Below are positions 49,909-60,778 of a stretch of 64,000 nt of DNA, piece after piece. The translations under genes were made by a program, and so were the position numbers. The DNA lies in assembly GCF_011009015.1 (NCBI RefSeq), contig NZ_CP048878.1, positions 1,711,001-1,775,000 of the forward strand. The letters run 5' to 3'. Source of the DNA: Spartinivicinus ruber (GTDB lineage: Bacteria > Pseudomonadota > Gammaproteobacteria > Pseudomonadales > Zooshikellaceae). The notes beneath the pieces are model-generated. The model made no database searches and had not been told where the DNA came from. It was given only the letters and a program-made list of their open reading frames with translations. Each line of letters opens with the position of its first letter. Position 1 is the stretch's first letter.

Positions 49909-51072
49909 ATGTTTGAGTTGGTTGATAATGTGCCGCAAAACGCGGTCATTAAAGTTGTCGGTGTGGGCGGCGGAGGTGGCAATGCTGTCAACCACATGTT
50001 AAATAAGCACGTCGAGGGCGTTGATTTTATCTGTGCTAACACAGATGCTCAAGCGTTAAAAAACTTGGCGGCAAAAACGGTTCTGCAATTAGGTACCGGA
50101 GTAACTAAAGGGTTAGGTGCAGGTGCTAATCCTGATGTTGGTCGTGAAGCAGCGCTGGAAGATCGTGACCGGTTGATTGAAGTATTAAATGGCGCTGACA
50201 TGGTATTTATTACAGCCGGTATGGGTGGTGGTACTGGTACTGGTGCAGCACCAGTTGTTGCGCAAGTTGCCAAAGAAATGGGTATTTTAACCGTCGCTGT
50301 GGTGACCCGGCCGTTCCCTTTTGAAGGGCGTAAGCGGATGATTGTGGCTGATGAAGGGATTAAAGAATTAGCAGAAAATGTTGATTCATTAATCACAATT
50401 CCTAATGAAAAATTGTTGCCTGTATTAGGAAAAGATGCCAGCTTATTGTCTGCTTTTAGTGCGGCAAATGATGTATTGCTTGGTGCTGTTCAAGGTATTG
50501 CTGACTTAATTATTCGTCCGGGAATGATTAACGTCGACTTTGCGGATGTGCGCACAGTAATGTCTGAGATGGGAATGGCAATGATGGGAACTGGTTCTGC
50601 TACAGGTTCTAATCGAGCAGTAGAAGCAGCCGAAGTTGCGATTCGCAGCCCGCTACTTGAAGATGTAAATTTACACGGCGCGCGTGGAATATTGGTTAAT
50701 ATTACAGCAGGATTGGATCTTTCTTTGGGCGAGTTCTCAGAAGTGGGTAATACTGTAGAGCAGTTTGCCTCAGAAAATGCTACCGTAGTGGTTGGCACCG
50801 TAATTGACCCTGACATGTCTGATGAGTTACGAGTCACCGTGGTAGCGACAGGGTTAGGGGCGAATGATGCAACTGATGCACCTGTTAAAGTAGTCGATAA
50901 TACCAAAAGTGATGGTACTTTAGACTACAATAAATTGGATCGCCCTACAGTCATGAGAAAGCAAGCTGCCGCCGGAACTGACAACCAAGTTGTCCAGCCG
51001 GAACGGACTCGTAGTACAGACAATATGGATTACTTGGATATACCTGCATTTTTAAGAAGGCAAGCTGACTAA
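49909..51072 (+). CDS. ftsZ: Cell division protein FtsZ
   Basis: The 387-residue tubulin homolog forms the Z ring. It has the GTP-binding GGGTGTG signature (106-112), the T7 loop region NVDFADVRTVMSEMG, and a C-terminal conserved peptide DYLDIPAFLRRQ that binds FtsA and ZipA, reached through a linker of about 50 residues. A strong AAGGAGAGGG precedes the ATG. Confidence 0.98.
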   Translation: MFELVDNVPQNAVIKVVGVGGGGGNAVNHMLNKHVEGVDFICANTDAQALKNLAAKTVLQLGTGVTKGLGAGANPDVGREAALEDRDRLIEVLNGADMVFITAGMGGGTGTGAAPVVAQVAKEMGILTVAVVTRPFPFEGRKRMIVADEGIKELAENVDSLITIPNEKLLPVLGKDASLLSAFSAANDVLLGAVQGIADLIIRPGMINVDFADVRTVMSEMGMAMMGTGSATGSNRAVEAAEVAIRSPLLEDVNLHGARGILVNITAGLDLSLGEFSEVGNTVEQFASENATVVVGTVIDPDMSDELRVTVVATGLGANDATDAPVKVVDNTKSDGTLDYNKLDRPTVMRKQAAAGTDNQVVQPERTRSTDNMDYLDIPAFLRRQAD

Positions 51073-51179
51073 AGTATTAAATAAAGTTGACTTACCATTT
51101 GTGTATTGGTCAGCTTTTGATACAATCGCCGGTCACTTGTTTGCCTTCTGGCAGGATTTGATCAAGACGGCGTACATAT

Positions 51180-52094
51180 ATGATTAGACAAAGAACCTTA
51201 AAAAACATTATCCGTGCTACGGGAGTAGGACTACATTCAGGAGAAAAAGTCTACTTGACATTGAAGCCAGCTCCTGTGGATACGGGGATTGTTTTTTGTC
51301 GGACAGACTTGGATCCGGTTGTAGAAATACCTGCAATAGCAAGCTTTGTTGGTGATACTACTTTATGTACATCACTAATGAATAATGATGGCATTAGAGT
51401 AGACACTGTTGAACATTTACTTTCTGCAATGGCAGGCCTTGGCATTGACAATGCCTATGTGGAAGTAAGTTCTCATGAAGTGCCTATCATGGATGGCAGT
51501 GCTGGGCCTTTTGTTTTCTTAATTCAATCTGCAGGTATTGAAGAACAAAATGCAGCGAAGAAGTTTATCCGAATTAAAAAAGAAGTTACCTATAAAGAAG
51601 GTGATAAAATCGCAACCTTCTTACCATTTGATGGCTTTAAAGTAACCTTTACGATTGACTTTGACCACCCAGTATTTAAAGGCAATATTCAAACTGCTTC
51701 TGTTGATTTTTCCAGTACCTCTTTTGTAAAAGAAGTCAGCCGTGCAAGAACCTTTGGCTTCATGCGTGACATCGAATATCTACGCTCTAAAAACCTTGCC
51801 TTAGGTGGTAGTGTAGATAATGCAATTGTTGTTGATGACTATCGAATTCTTAATGAAGATGGCTTGCGCTACGATGATGAATTTGTTAGACACAAAATGC
51901 TTGATGCAATTGGTGACTTATATTTGCTGGGTAATAGCTTGATTGGTGAGTATCGTGCAGTTAAATCTGGGCATGCTTTAAACAATAAAGTATTACGTGC
52001 TTTGATGGCACAAGAAGATGCATGGGAAGTAGTCACTTTTGAAAATCCTGCTGAGGCTCCAATCTCCTATATGCGGCCAGTTGCTGCAGTATAA
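51180..52094 (+). CDS. lpxC: UDP-3-O-acyl-GlcNAc deacetylase LpxC
   Basis: The 304-residue zinc enzyme makes the committed step of lipid A synthesis. Zinc-binding and catalytic parts are visible: [20 protein letters not shown] (first His), [15 protein letters not shown] (His and Asp) and [13 protein letters not shown] (catalytic His). It closes the dcw cluster, as in most gammaproteobacteria, and shows that the organism makes lipopolysaccharide. Confidence 0.97.
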   Translation: MIRQRTLKNIIRATGVGLHSGEKVYLTLKPAPVDTGIVFCRTDLDPVVEIPAIASFVGDTTLCTSLMNNDGIRVDTVEHLLSAMAGLGIDNAYVEVSSHEVPIMDGSAGPFVFLIQSAGIEEQNAAKKFIRIKKEVTYKEGDKIATFLPFDGFKVTFTIDFDHPVFKGNIQTASVDFSSTSFVKEVSRARTFGFMRDIEYLRSKNLALGGSVDNAIVVDDYRILNEDGLRYDDEFVRHKMLDAIGDLYLLGNSLIGEYRAVKSGHALNNKVLRALMAQEDAWEVVTFENPAEAPISYMRPVAAV

Positions 52095-52882
52095 TCTTTG
52101 CTGAATTAATACTGTTGATGAGTTAGGCTTTAACTCTAGTCGTTGTGAATTGTATAGTAGTTACAAATAGGCGTGAGCTTTTATGGGAAACGCCCTTTAG
52201 CAGGCGGCTTTCCACTTCATTGATATGTGGTAGCCATTATAATACACAGGTAGATAGCACATCTAGTAAGTTAATATGTTGGCTGATAATGCTGATGTTT
52301 TAACAAAGTGTTTATCTATTTGCCTGTTGTTGAGTAATCTAGGTAAAGATATTGTATTATATATGATGTATAAGGGTAAATACTTATTGTATTATAAGCA
52401 TGTGAACATTTTGCTACTTAAACCCACTAAAGAAAATTAATACTAAACGTTTTAAGCTAATGTCACTTATGCCACCTGTTGGTTAGGGTAATTAAGTGGT
52501 GCAGGTAAAAAAAGGTTTATTGTTAACAAATAAGATTGACGGGGTAAAAGAGCTTAGCTAATAGCGGCAAAAGTTTGCAGTTTAGTGGTAAGGCTATTGT
52601 CTATTACTGCTTAAGTCATAGGTGTTAGACTTGTGTTACAATAAGTTCAACATACATAAAGGTGTAACTAGTGGGGGTTAATGACTGCAAGCACTGATAG
52701 GGTGTTACTTTAAATAGCTGCTATTACTTTTAAATAGCTGATAGTTATGCTCAACTCTATTTTGTACTCAATTTAATAATGATGTACTTATCTTGTAGTC
52801 AGGCAATATGAGCTTTAATGGCCTTTGTTTTAATTGGCGTTATTAGAGGTGCGCAATCCCCGTGAAATAAAAGTGCAAGTGA
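52095..52882. other. AT-rich gene-free gap between lpxC and the M23 peptidase
   Basis: No ORF of useful length exists on either strand in these 788 bp. I see an imperfect hairpin (GGGAAACGCC at 52185 with GGCGGCTTTCC ending at 52213) that may follow the lpxC transcript. A 12-bp direct repeat TTTAAATAGCTG occurs at 52709-52720 and 52729-52740 (20-bp period). In Pseudomonas a DUF721 (dciA) gene lies about here; none is visible. Confidence 0.6.
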
Positions 52883-53815
52883 ATGAATATTATTATTGTC
52901 CGACGAAAGCTAGATAGATCACGAACACTTCATATTGGCCCCTTTGGGCTTACCTTACTTGTGCTTACCCTACTCGTTGCTCTTATTGGCCTTTCAATTT
53001 GGGGAACTTATACCTACCTTAACCCTCTTTCAACTCATACCGCAAATAATCAAGCTGCACAGCATTGGCAAGGGGAAATTGCTAATCAACGGCGTGAACT
53101 CAGTGCACTTAAAGATCAGGCTACCGCAGAGTTGGATACATTAGCACTGAGAGTGTCTGAGCTACAAAGCCGGTTGGTTAGGCTGGATGCATTAGGTGAG
53201 CGTTTAACCCAAATTGCTGATCTTGATAATGGCGAGTTTGACTTTAGTGAGCCTCCTGGGTTGGGTGGCCCTGAGTCCACTGATATAGATGATACATTTA
53301 AGCCCCCCCAGTTTATTGACTTGATAGATCAATTGATTAAGCAGATAGATAATAGAGAAGCTCAATTGGAATTGTTGGGCGACTTGATTACTTCTCGTAA
53401 AATAAAAGACGATGTATTGATAGCCGGTAGCCCTATTAAAAAGGGATGGTTGTCATCAAGGTTTGGCCGACGGACAGACCCAATTAATGGACGTTATGCT
53501 TGGCATAAAGGGATCGATTTTGCTGGGAAGTATGGGTCGGGTATTTTCTCTGTTGGCTCTGGTGTAATCACTTGGGCTGGTTCGCGAGGAGGTTACGGGA
53601 ACATGGTTGAAGTCAATCATGGTAATGGATTTGTTACCCGTTATGCACATAACAGTAAAATATTGGTTAAAGTAGGTGACTTAGTTAAAAAAGGGCAAAA
53701 AATTGCTTTAATGGGCAGCAGTGGGCGTGCAACAGGACCACATGTTCATTTTGAAGTGTATAGAGACGGTAATGTTGTTAACCCCGCCAAGTACATTTCC
53801 CGTGCTAATGGTTAA
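52883..53815 (+). CDS. M23-family (LytM) peptidase, membrane-anchored
   Basis: The 310-residue protein has a short cytoplasmic basic N-terminus, one membrane helix (about 24-46), a periplasmic coiled coil (about 60-115) and a C-terminal LytM domain. The zinc ligands are complete: HKGIDF (His, Asp) and HVHFE (His-x-His), so it is probably an active DD-endopeptidase rather than an EnvC-type activator. It sits upstream of secA, as in Pseudomonas. The linker between coil and catalytic domain is acidic. Confidence 0.92.
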   Translation: MNIIIVRRKLDRSRTLHIGPFGLTLLVLTLLVALIGLSIWGTYTYLNPLSTHTANNQAAQHWQGEIANQRRELSALKDQATAELDTLALRVSELQSRLVRLDALGERLTQIADLDNGEFDFSEPPGLGGPESTDIDDTFKPPQFIDLIDQLIKQIDNREAQLELLGDLITSRKIKDDVLIAGSPIKKGWLSSRFGRRTDPINGRYAWHKGIDFAGKYGSGIFSVGSGVITWAGSRGGYGNMVEVNHGNGFVTRYAHNSKILVKVGDLVKKGQKIALMGSSGRATGPHVHFEVYRDGNVVNPAKYISRANG

Positions 53816-53984
53816 ATCAATAGGCACTTTGAGTAGTTTCTCTTAAAAGCTGTGGTAATGCTTTCTTGTATAAAGGAATTAGCGTTACAATCCAGCTACT
53901 TTTTCTATTTTTGTTTTTAAAATCAGCCAAGCAACCTAAAATGCTGTCTGGCATTAATTTTGTGGACACTATAAGTAAACGATT

Positions 53985-56699
53985 ATGTTAGCGCCTTTAG
54001 TTCGAAAAGTCTTTGGTAGTAAAAATGACCGCCAGTTACGCCGGATGCGTAAAGTAGTAAAAGCAGTGAATGCTCTAGAGGAGTCATTGAGCAAGCTGTC
54101 AGATGATCAATTAAAGGCCAAAACTGATGAGTTTCGTGATCGCGCTCAAAAGGGTGAGACCTTAGACAGTTTATTACCTGAGGCATTTGCTGTAGTTCGA
54201 GAAGCTGGTAAGCGCATTATGGGGATGCGTCACTTTGATGCTCAGCTGATTGGTGGTATGACCTTGCATGAGGGGCGTATTGCCGAAATGCGTACGGGTG
54301 AGGGGAAAACCTTGGTGGCAACTTTGCCTGCCTACCTTAATGGTTTAACAGGCAAAGGTGTTCATGTTGTTACTGTCAATGACTATTTGGCTAGTCGTGA
54401 TGCAAACTGGATGCGTCCACTTTATGAGTTCCTAGGCCTAGCGGTTGGGGTGGTGACATCAGGCCAGGACCCAGAGTCGAAAAAAGCAGCCTACCAAGCG
54501 GATATTACCTACGGTACTAATAACGAGTTTGGCTTTGATTATTTACGGGATAATATGGCGTTTAGTCTGGAGGATAAGTTTCAGCGCCCATTAAATTATG
54601 CCATTGTAGATGAAGTAGACTCCATTCTGATTGATGAAGCCAGAACGCCATTAATTATTTCTGGTGCCGCTGAAGATAGCTCAGAGCTTTATACCCTTAT
54701 TAACAAACTTATCCCTAAATTACAAAAACAAGAAGAGACAGTAGAAGGGCATTTTACCCTTGATGAGAAAACTCGACAGGTTGAGCTGAATGAGTCTGGC
54801 CACCAGTTTGTTGAAGAGCTACTTGCAGAAAAAGATTTGTTGGCAGAAGGTGAAAGCCTCTATGCGCCCAATAACTTAAACCTGCTCCATCATGTTTATG
54901 CTGCCTTAAAAGCTCACCAAATTTTTCACAAAAATATCGATTATATTGTGCAAAATGGCCAAGTATTACTGGTGGATGAACATACCGGTCGGACTATGCC
55001 TGGTAGAAGGCTATCTGAAGGGTTGCACCAGGCTTTGGAAGCGAAAGAAGGCCTACAAATTCAAAGTGAAAGCCAGACTTTGGCATCAACCACTTTTCAA
55101 AACTATTTCCGCCTGTACGAAAAACTCTCTGGCATGACTGGAACAGCAGATACGGAAGCAGTTGAATTAAGACAAATTTACGGTCTGGATGTGATCGTTA
55201 TTCCTACCCATAAACCAATGGTGCGGAAAGACTATAATGACTTGGTTTACCTTAGTATTGAAGAAAAATACGATGCTGTCATTGAAGACATTAAAGAAAA
55301 TGTTGCCAATCATCGCCCTATTTTGGTGGGTACTGCTTCCATTGAGTCTTCTGAGCGAGTGTCTGCAGCATTAAAAAAAGCAGGTATTGAACATCAGGTA
55401 TTGAATGCTAAATTCCATGAAAAAGAAGCGGAAATTATTGCTCAGGCTGGCAAACCAGGTGCTGTGACGATTGCTACTAATATGGCAGGTCGTGGTACAG
55501 ATATTGTGTTGGGTGGTAACTGGGAAGCGGAAATTGCCAAACTAGAGAATCCCACTGAAGAGCAAATCAATAGTATTAAAGCTGAGTGGCAAGAACGACA
55601 TCAGCAAGTGTTGGATGCTGGCGGCTTACATATTATTGGTACTGAGAGACATGAGTCACGCCGAATTGATAACCAGCTGAGAGGACGTTCAGGCCGTCAG
55701 GGTGATCCAGGTTCAAGTCGTTTTTATTTATCCCTTGAAGATAGTTTAATGCGTATTTTCGCCTCCGATGGTATTCGTAATTTGATGCAGCGGCTTGGTA
55801 TGGAAAAAGGTGAAGCAATTGAGCATCGGATGGTAACCAATGCCATTGAAAAAGCTCAGCGTAAAGTAGAAGGCCGTAACTACGATATTCGTAAAGCATT
55901 ATTAGAATACGATGATGTTGCCAATGAACAGCGTAAATATATCTACAGCTTCCGTAATAAAGTGATGAGTGAAGATGACTTATCTGAAATGGTTCAGGAG
56001 TTCAGAGATGATGTTTTAGAGCAAGCGATAAACCAGTTTATCCCTCCTCAAAGCTTACAGGAAATGTGGGATGTAAATGGTCTGGAAGAGCATTTAACAT
56101 CAGAGTTCGCCATTAATTTATCTATTCAAAAGTGGCTGGATGAAGATGATAAACTTTATGAAGAGCCATTGAGAGCAAAAATCAAACAGCAACTGTTAGA
56201 TGATTATCAGCAGAAAGAAGAGTTGGCAGGTGCCACTGTACTACGCATGTTTGAGAAACAAATGTTGCTAAGAGTGCTGGATGATAAATGGAAAGAGCAC
56301 TTAGCAACAATGGATTACCTGCGTCAAGGTATTCATTTACGTGGTTATGCCCAGAAAAACCCAAAACAGGAATATAAACGTGAATCGTTTGAGTTATTCC
56401 AACAGTTATTGGAAGACATCAAACATGAAACTGTCAAAATTCTATCTCATGTACAGGTAAGGCAAGACGATAATACAGAAGAGGTTGAACGTCAGCGTAG
56501 AGAAGCCCTCGCAAGACAAATGGAGTTTCAGCATGCTGAAGCAGCGAGTATGACTGGTGAAACACCTTCAGCTGAAGATACAGAGCAACAAACTACTAAT
56601 GCACCGTTTATTCGCCAGGAACGTAAAGTTGGGCGGAATGAGCCTTGTCCTTGTGGGTCAGGGAAAAAGTATAAGCAATGTCATGGTAAAATTGTATAA
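53985..56699 (+). CDS. secA: Preprotein translocase ATPase SecA
   Basis: The 904-residue motor drives protein export through SecYEG. Features in order: Walker A MRTGEGKT (about 102-109), [13 protein letters not shown] (Walker B), the preprotein cross-linking domain, the [15 protein letters not shown] and [13 protein letters not shown] helicase motifs, and a C-terminal zinc-binding [14 protein letters not shown] that contacts SecB. No secM-like arrest gene precedes it. A strong terminator follows. Confidence 0.98.
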   Translation: MLAPLVRKVFGSKNDRQLRRMRKVVKAVNALEESLSKLSDDQLKAKTDEFRDRAQKGETLDSLLPEAFAVVREAGKRIMGMRHFDAQLIGGMTLHEGRIAEMRTGEGKTLVATLPAYLNGLTGKGVHVVTVNDYLASRDANWMRPLYEFLGLAVGVVTSGQDPESKKAAYQADITYGTNNEFGFDYLRDNMAFSLEDKFQRPLNYAIVDEVDSILIDEARTPLIISGAAEDSSELYTLINKLIPKLQKQEETVEGHFTLDEKTRQVELNESGHQFVEELLAEKDLLAEGESLYAPNNLNLLHHVYAALKAHQIFHKNIDYIVQNGQVLLVDEHTGRTMPGRRLSEGLHQALEAKEGLQIQSESQTLASTTFQNYFRLYEKLSGMTGTADTEAVELRQIYGLDVIVIPTHKPMVRKDYNDLVYLSIEEKYDAVIEDIKENVANHRPILVGTASIESSERVSAALKKAGIEHQVLNAKFHEKEAEIIAQAGKPGAVTIATNMAGRGTDIVLGGNWEAEIAKLENPTEEQINSIKAEWQERHQQVLDAGGLHIIGTERHESRRIDNQLRGRSGRQGDPGSSRFYLSLEDSLMRIFASDGIRNLMQRLGMEKGEAIEHRMVTNAIEKAQRKVEGRNYDIRKALLEYDDVANEQRKYIYSFRNKVMSEDDLSEMVQEFRDDVLEQAINQFIPPQSLQEMWDVNGLEEHLTSEFAINLSIQKWLDEDDKLYEEPLRAKIKQQLLDDYQQKEELAGATVLRMFEKQMLLRVLDDKWKEHLATMDYLRQGIHLRGYAQKNPKQEYKRESFELFQQLLEDIKHETVKILSHVQVRQDDNTEEVERQRREALARQMEFQHAEAASMTGETPSAEDTEQQTTNAPFIRQERKVGRNEPCPCGSGKKYKQCHGKIV

Positions 56700-56744
56700 A
56701 ATATGCCTAACCTTTTAAGGTGAAGGCTTAAATATGCAGTAAGT

Positions 56745-56773
56745 AAAAAAGGGCGACGGTAGTCGCCTTTTTT
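56745..56773 (+). terminator. Intrinsic terminator after secA
   Basis: GGGCGAC pairs with GTCGCC (loop GGTA), preceded by six A and followed by six T, 46 nt after the secA stop. The symmetric A/T flanks would allow function in both directions. Confidence 0.88.
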
Positions 56774-56790
56774 GTGAGGTAAAGCAAATT

Positions 56791-58005
56791 ATGGCTGTTG
56801 GCATAGAATCAATAACACAACTGTTGCCTATACCTGGCATCAAACTCTCAGCAGTTGCTGCAGGCATCAAGAAAAACCATCGAACAGACTTAGCATTGCT
56901 GCAGTTTCAACGAGGAACAACTGTCGCAGGTGTTTTCACCCAAAATCGTTTTTGTGCAGCCCCAGTTCAATTGGCTAGGCAACACTTAGCCCATGGGCCA
57001 TTAGCAATCTTGATTAATGCGGGTAATGCTAATGCTGGTACTGGGCAACAAGGCTTAACTGATGCTTTTCACAGCTGTGAACTGGTTGCAAAGCATATAA
57101 AACTAAATCCTCAACAGGTACTGCCTTTCTCGACAGGAGTTATTGGTGAGCCATTACCTGTTAGTAAAATCGCGGATGCCTTACCTCAGCTATCCAACTC
57201 ATTAGATGGCCACTCATGGAATCATGTGGCGGAAGCCATTATGACGACAGATACTCAGGCAAAAGGTATTTCTAAGCAGTTTGACTGGGATGGGTGCACT
57301 TATACTATCACTGGTATTGCTAAAGGCGCTGGTATGATTAAGCCTAATATGGCCACAATGTTAGCCTTTATTGCAACAGATCTGGCTATTGAGCAGGCTT
57401 TGCTTCAGCAACTAACAAGTGATGTAGCGAACTTGTCGTTTAACAGAATTACTATTGATGGTGATACTTCAACCAATGATGCTTTTATGGTGGTTGCTAC
57501 TGGTGCCGCTAATAATAAGATAGCAGGTACTAGTGATCGGCTATTTCAGCTATTTAAAAACACCTTAATTGATGTGGCTCAGCAATTAGCACAGATGATT
57601 GTGCGTGATGGTGAAGGTGCCACTAAATTTGTCACTGTCAATGTACGTGGGGCAAAAAGCTCTCAAGATGCCCTGGAAATAGCTTATACAGTAGCACATT
57701 CACCACTTGTTAAAACGGCCTTATTTGCTAGTGATCCTAATTGGGGAAGAATTTTAGCTGCTGTGGGCCGAGCACCGATTGCTGATTTAGATGTGAGTAA
57801 AGTACAAATAAAACTGAATGATGTATTAATTGTTGAAAATGGCGGTCGAGCAGCCAGCTATACAGAAGCGCAGGGCCAGCAAGCTATGGCAGAATCAACT
57901 ATTTCTATTGATATTGAGCTTGGTAGTGGGGAATTTGCTGAAACCATCTGGACCACTGATCTTTCCCATGAGTATGTCAAGATTAACGCTGAATACCGGA
58001 CCTAA
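56791..58005 (+). CDS. argJ: Bifunctional glutamate N-acetyltransferase / amino-acid acetyltransferase
   Basis: The 404-residue enzyme recycles the acetyl group in arginine synthesis. The self-cleavage site is clear: KGAGMIKPNMATML, with processing between Ala188 and Thr189 giving the N-terminal nucleophile Thr of the beta chain. Oxyanion and substrate segments (STGVIGEPLP, DGEGATKFV) are present. The stop overlaps the mutT start by one base (TAATG). Confidence 0.96.
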   Translation: MAVGIESITQLLPIPGIKLSAVAAGIKKNHRTDLALLQFQRGTTVAGVFTQNRFCAAPVQLARQHLAHGPLAILINAGNANAGTGQQGLTDAFHSCELVAKHIKLNPQQVLPFSTGVIGEPLPVSKIADALPQLSNSLDGHSWNHVAEAIMTTDTQAKGISKQFDWDGCTYTITGIAKGAGMIKPNMATMLAFIATDLAIEQALLQQLTSDVANLSFNRITIDGDTSTNDAFMVVATGAANNKIAGTSDRLFQLFKNTLIDVAQQLAQMIVRDGEGATKFVTVNVRGAKSSQDALEIAYTVAHSPLVKTALFASDPNWGRILAAVGRAPIADLDVSKVQIKLNDVLIVENGGRAASYTEAQGQQAMAESTISIDIELGSGEFAETIWTTDLSHEYVKINAEYRT

Positions 58006-58988
58006 TGTCTGAGAATTACTCTATGCACAAAAAATCAATTCAGGTTGCGGCAGCAGCTATTATTAATGCTTCAGGTGAAGTGTTAATTGCTAAACGACCG
58101 GATGATAAACATCAGGGGGGGAAGTGGGAATTTCCTGGTGGTAAGGTAGAGCTGGGTGAAACGATACAAGATGCATTGATACGAGAATTGCAGGAAGAGC
58201 TCTCTATCCAGATTGTTACAGCCAACCCATTGATTCAGATAACCTACGAATATCCCGAAAAAATCGTGCAGCTTGATGTATGGCAAGTAACAGAGTTTAG
58301 TGGTGAGCCTGTAGGAAATGAAGGCCAAGCGATCCAATGGGTAGCGAAGGCTCAGCTAGTTGATTATCAATTCCCACCGGCTAATCGTCCTATTTTGCAA
58401 GCCCTGTTATTACCGGATCGTTATTTAATTACTGGGGATTTTATCGATCAAGCTGATTGCCTCCAGCGGATCCAAAAAGCAGTTGACTCAGGTATTAAGC
58501 TGATTCAGTTGAGGGTTGAAGAAGAGTCAGTGTCGTTCAACTTCATAAAATCCGTGGCGGGTTATTGTGAGCAAAACCAGGTTCAGCTGTTAATAAAACA
58601 GAGAAACTGCTGTAAAGAAACAATTGAACTGCCTGGAGTTAGTGGTGTTCATCTTACTGCAACTGAATTATTAAATGCTGATAAAGCAATAATTGCTCGA
58701 TATCAAGGGCAAGGTTGGTTAGTTGCCGCGTCTTGCCATAATGCAGATGAAGTAGTGAAGGCTAATGAACTAAGAGTGGATTTTATTAACCTATCTCCAG
58801 TACAACTAACAAATAGTCATCCATTACAGAAGCCATTGGGTTGGGAAAAAGCGCAGCAACTCATTGAACTAGCTCAAAGTCCCGTTTATTGTTTGGGTGG
58901 GCTAAGCGTTGATGATATAGAAAAAACCAGACAGATTGGTGGCCAGGGGGTTGCTGGAATTAGCCAGTTTTGGCCCAATTGTAACTAA
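58005..58988 (+). CDS. mutT: MutT-type Nudix hydrolase fused to a ThiE-like domain
   Basis: The 327-residue protein has an N-terminal Nudix domain (about 10-135) with the box GGKVELGETIQDALIRELQE followed by EL, close to the GX5EX7REUXEEXGU pattern but with Ser in place of the last Gly. The C-terminal half resembles thiamine-phosphate synthase (TIM-barrel), with IQLR, GVHLTA and LGGLS equivalents. Several phosphate-binding residues differ, so this half may not make thiamine phosphate. Similar fusions are known in Pseudomonas next to argJ. The MutT part should sanitise 8-oxo-dGTP. Confidence 0.88.
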   Translation: MSENYSMHKKSIQVAAAAIINASGEVLIAKRPDDKHQGGKWEFPGGKVELGETIQDALIRELQEELSIQIVTANPLIQITYEYPEKIVQLDVWQVTEFSGEPVGNEGQAIQWVAKAQLVDYQFPPANRPILQALLLPDRYLITGDFIDQADCLQRIQKAVDSGIKLIQLRVEEESVSFNFIKSVAGYCEQNQVQLLIKQRNCCKETIELPGVSGVHLTATELLNADKAIIARYQGQGWLVAASCHNADEVVKANELRVDFINLSPVQLTNSHPLQKPLGWEKAQQLIELAQSPVYCLGGLSVDDIEKTRQIGGQGVAGISQFWPNCN

Positions 58989-59017
58989 CGAAAAGGCTCT
59001 CCTTAGCTCAGGCTAAC

Positions 59018-59224
59018 TTAGCCAATCTTATCAGTAGGGTATTCTGCCACCAGCTCTTCCTCTGGCAGAAAAGCTGGGTCACCTGGGATACGGTGTTGCT
59101 CATCAGCCCAGGCACCTAAATCAATTAATTGACAGCGTTTAGAGCAAAAGGGGCGATATTCATTTTTTGGTGACCAAGGACCTGCTATTTTGCAGGTTGG
59201 GCACTTAACAATAGCACTAGTCAT
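59018..59224 (-). CDS. yacG: DNA gyrase inhibitor YacG (zinc protein)
   Basis: The 68-residue protein has four zinc-binding Cys (CPTC at 8-11, C27 and C31 in FCSKRC) and an acidic C-terminal tail, the YacG pattern. YacG binds GyrB and inhibits gyrase in E. coli. I start at the ATG at 59224, which overlaps the coaE end by 8 nt. An ATG three codons upstream is also possible. Confidence 0.93.
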   Translation of the reverse strand: MTSAIVKCPTCKIAGPWSPKNEYRPFCSKRCQLIDLGAWADEQHRIPGDPAFLPEEELVAEYPTDKIG

Positions 59225-59822
59225 GATGAGCAAATCCTAAATATTGCTGGTGAAGCTGATCCAACTGAGCATAAAGCTGCTGAAGTGAGCCTTGATTGTT
59301 AATTATATCATCTGCTCGCTGCTGTTTCTCCTCTTGTGACATTTGGGTTGCCAGGATTCGCTGTGCTTGCTCTTTGGTCATGTTATCCCGTTGGCAGGCC
59401 CTATCTATTTGCACTGATTCAGGTACATCGATTAACAAAGTGCGATCTACCAGAAGGTGCTGATCAGTCTCAAATAATAAAGGGGATACCAGCACTGCAT
59501 AAGCAGATGTAGCCTGCTTCAGCTCTGCAATAATTTGTTGACGAATCAGAGGATGGAGTAGGCTCTCCAGCCATTTTTTTTCTGCTGGAGAATTAAAAAT
59601 CAATTGCCGTAGGTATTGTCTATTAAGTGTGCCATTTTCAAGTAATACTTGTTCACCAAAATGATCAACAATAGCGAGTAATGTCGAAGTACCTGGCTCA
59701 ACCACTTGTCTGGCAATGACATCAGCATCAACAATAACTATTTGCTTAGTATTAGCTAAATAGTCTGTGGCAGCGGTTTTGCCACTGCCAATACCACCCG
59801 TAATACCGACTTTATACACCAT
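59217..59822 (-). CDS. coaE: Dephospho-CoA kinase
   Basis: The 201-residue kinase carries out the last step of coenzyme A synthesis. It has the P-loop [11 protein letters not shown] (6-16), the [14 protein letters not shown] segment, the HPLIRQQI helix and the LID-like [17 protein letters not shown]. It overlaps pilD by 11 nt and yacG by 8 nt, so pilD-coaE-yacG form one tight unit. Confidence 0.95.
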   Translation of the reverse strand: MVYKVGITGGIGSGKTAATDYLANTKQIVIVDADVIARQVVEPGTSTLLAIVDHFGEQVLLENGTLNRQYLRQLIFNSPAEKKWLESLLHPLIRQQIIAELKQATSAYAVLVSPLLFETDQHLLVDRTLLIDVPESVQIDRACQRDNMTKEQAQRILATQMSQEEKQQRADDIINNQGSLQQLYAQLDQLHQQYLGFAHHD

Positions 59823-60693
59823 GAAACTTTGCTATTTGTAGATAATTATTAATCAAGGTTTCACCCCATAAGCAAGCAATGATACCGGCAATTGCCAAAT
59901 AAGGACCAAAAGGGATTTTACTACTTCTGTCTTTTAACCCAAGCCCAATCATAATGATACCTACAACAGCCCCCACAAGAGAAGAAAGGAGGATAATAAC
60001 AGGTAGCATTTGCCAGCCAAACCAGGCACCAAAGCAGGCTAGCAACTTAAAGTCACCATGCCCCATACCTTCTTTGCCTGTGAGTAATTTAAAAGCCCAA
60101 TACACACTCCATAATGATAAATATCCGGCAATTGCTCCCCAGAGTGCGCTACCAAGATCAGTGAAGAAGCTGAAATAATTTAGGGCAAGACCAAGCCATA
60201 AAAAAGGTAAGGTAATACTATCAGGTAGTAACTGCTCATCCAGGTCAATCATGGTGAGTACTACCATGGCAAAAAATAAGCTGCTAACTGCTATCATTTG
60301 CCAGCTAAAGCCATAGTAATAAGCAGCAGCCACAGCTAGCAAACCAGTGACGAACTCTATAATGGGGTAGCGAATAGATATGGAGGCTTGGCAGTTAGCG
60401 CATTTTCCCTTTAACAGGATATAGCTCAAAATGGGTATATTATGCCAGGCTTTCACGGGGGTTTGACACTTAGGGCAATGGGAGTGAGGGAAAATTAAAT
60501 TAAATTTAGTAGGCTCAAAGGTAGGTGGTGTTTGTTCAAGCAACTCACAACACTGCGTTTGCCAGTCCCGTTTCATCATGGTGGGGAGTCGTAAAATAAC
60601 GACATTTAAAAAGCTGCCAACAATCAGACCAAAAACAAGTGAGACTATAATAAAAGCAGCAGGACTACTGGCTAAGTAATCAATTATATTCAT
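59812..60693 (-). CDS. pilD: Type IV prepilin peptidase / N-methyltransferase PilD
   Basis: The 293-residue inner-membrane aspartyl protease has the N-terminal zinc-binding cytoplasmic loop (HCPKCQ and KCANCQ pairs, about 73-105), the first catalytic Asp in DLDEQLLPD and the second in GHGDFKLLACFG. There are about eight helices. It cleaves and methylates type IV pilins and type II secretion pseudopilins. The cluster pilB-pilC-pilD-coaE-yacG matches Pseudomonas. Confidence 0.96.
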   Translation of the reverse strand: MNIIDYLASSPAAFIIVSLVFGLIVGSFLNVVILRLPTMMKRDWQTQCCELLEQTPPTFEPTKFNLIFPHSHCPKCQTPVKAWHNIPILSYILLKGKCANCQASISIRYPIIEFVTGLLAVAAAYYYGFSWQMIAVSSLFFAMVVLTMIDLDEQLLPDSITLPFLWLGLALNYFSFFTDLGSALWGAIAGYLSLWSVYWAFKLLTGKEGMGHGDFKLLACFGAWFGWQMLPVIILLSSLVGAVVGIIMIGLGLKDRSSKIPFGPYLAIAGIIACLWGETLINNYLQIAKFHGV

Positions 60694-60716
60694 TTAAAGA
60701 AAATACCAGATAATAA

Positions 60717-60740
60717 AAGGGCAGTGTTTAAACTGCCCTT
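60717..60740. terminator. Hairpin between pilC and pilD
   Basis: AAGGGCAGT (60717-60725) pairs perfectly with ACTGCCCTT (60732-60740) around GTTTAA. On the minus strand the tail is CCCTTTTATTAT. It may lower read-through from pilC to pilD. Confidence 0.6.
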
Positions 60741-60778
60741 ATCATAGCAAAAGTGATAAACGTAAAAGAAGTAGGCTT

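Noticed and set aside
52709-52740. CRISPR-like direct repeats
   Set aside because: Only two 12-bp copies with an 8-bp spacer. No array, no cas genes in the window.
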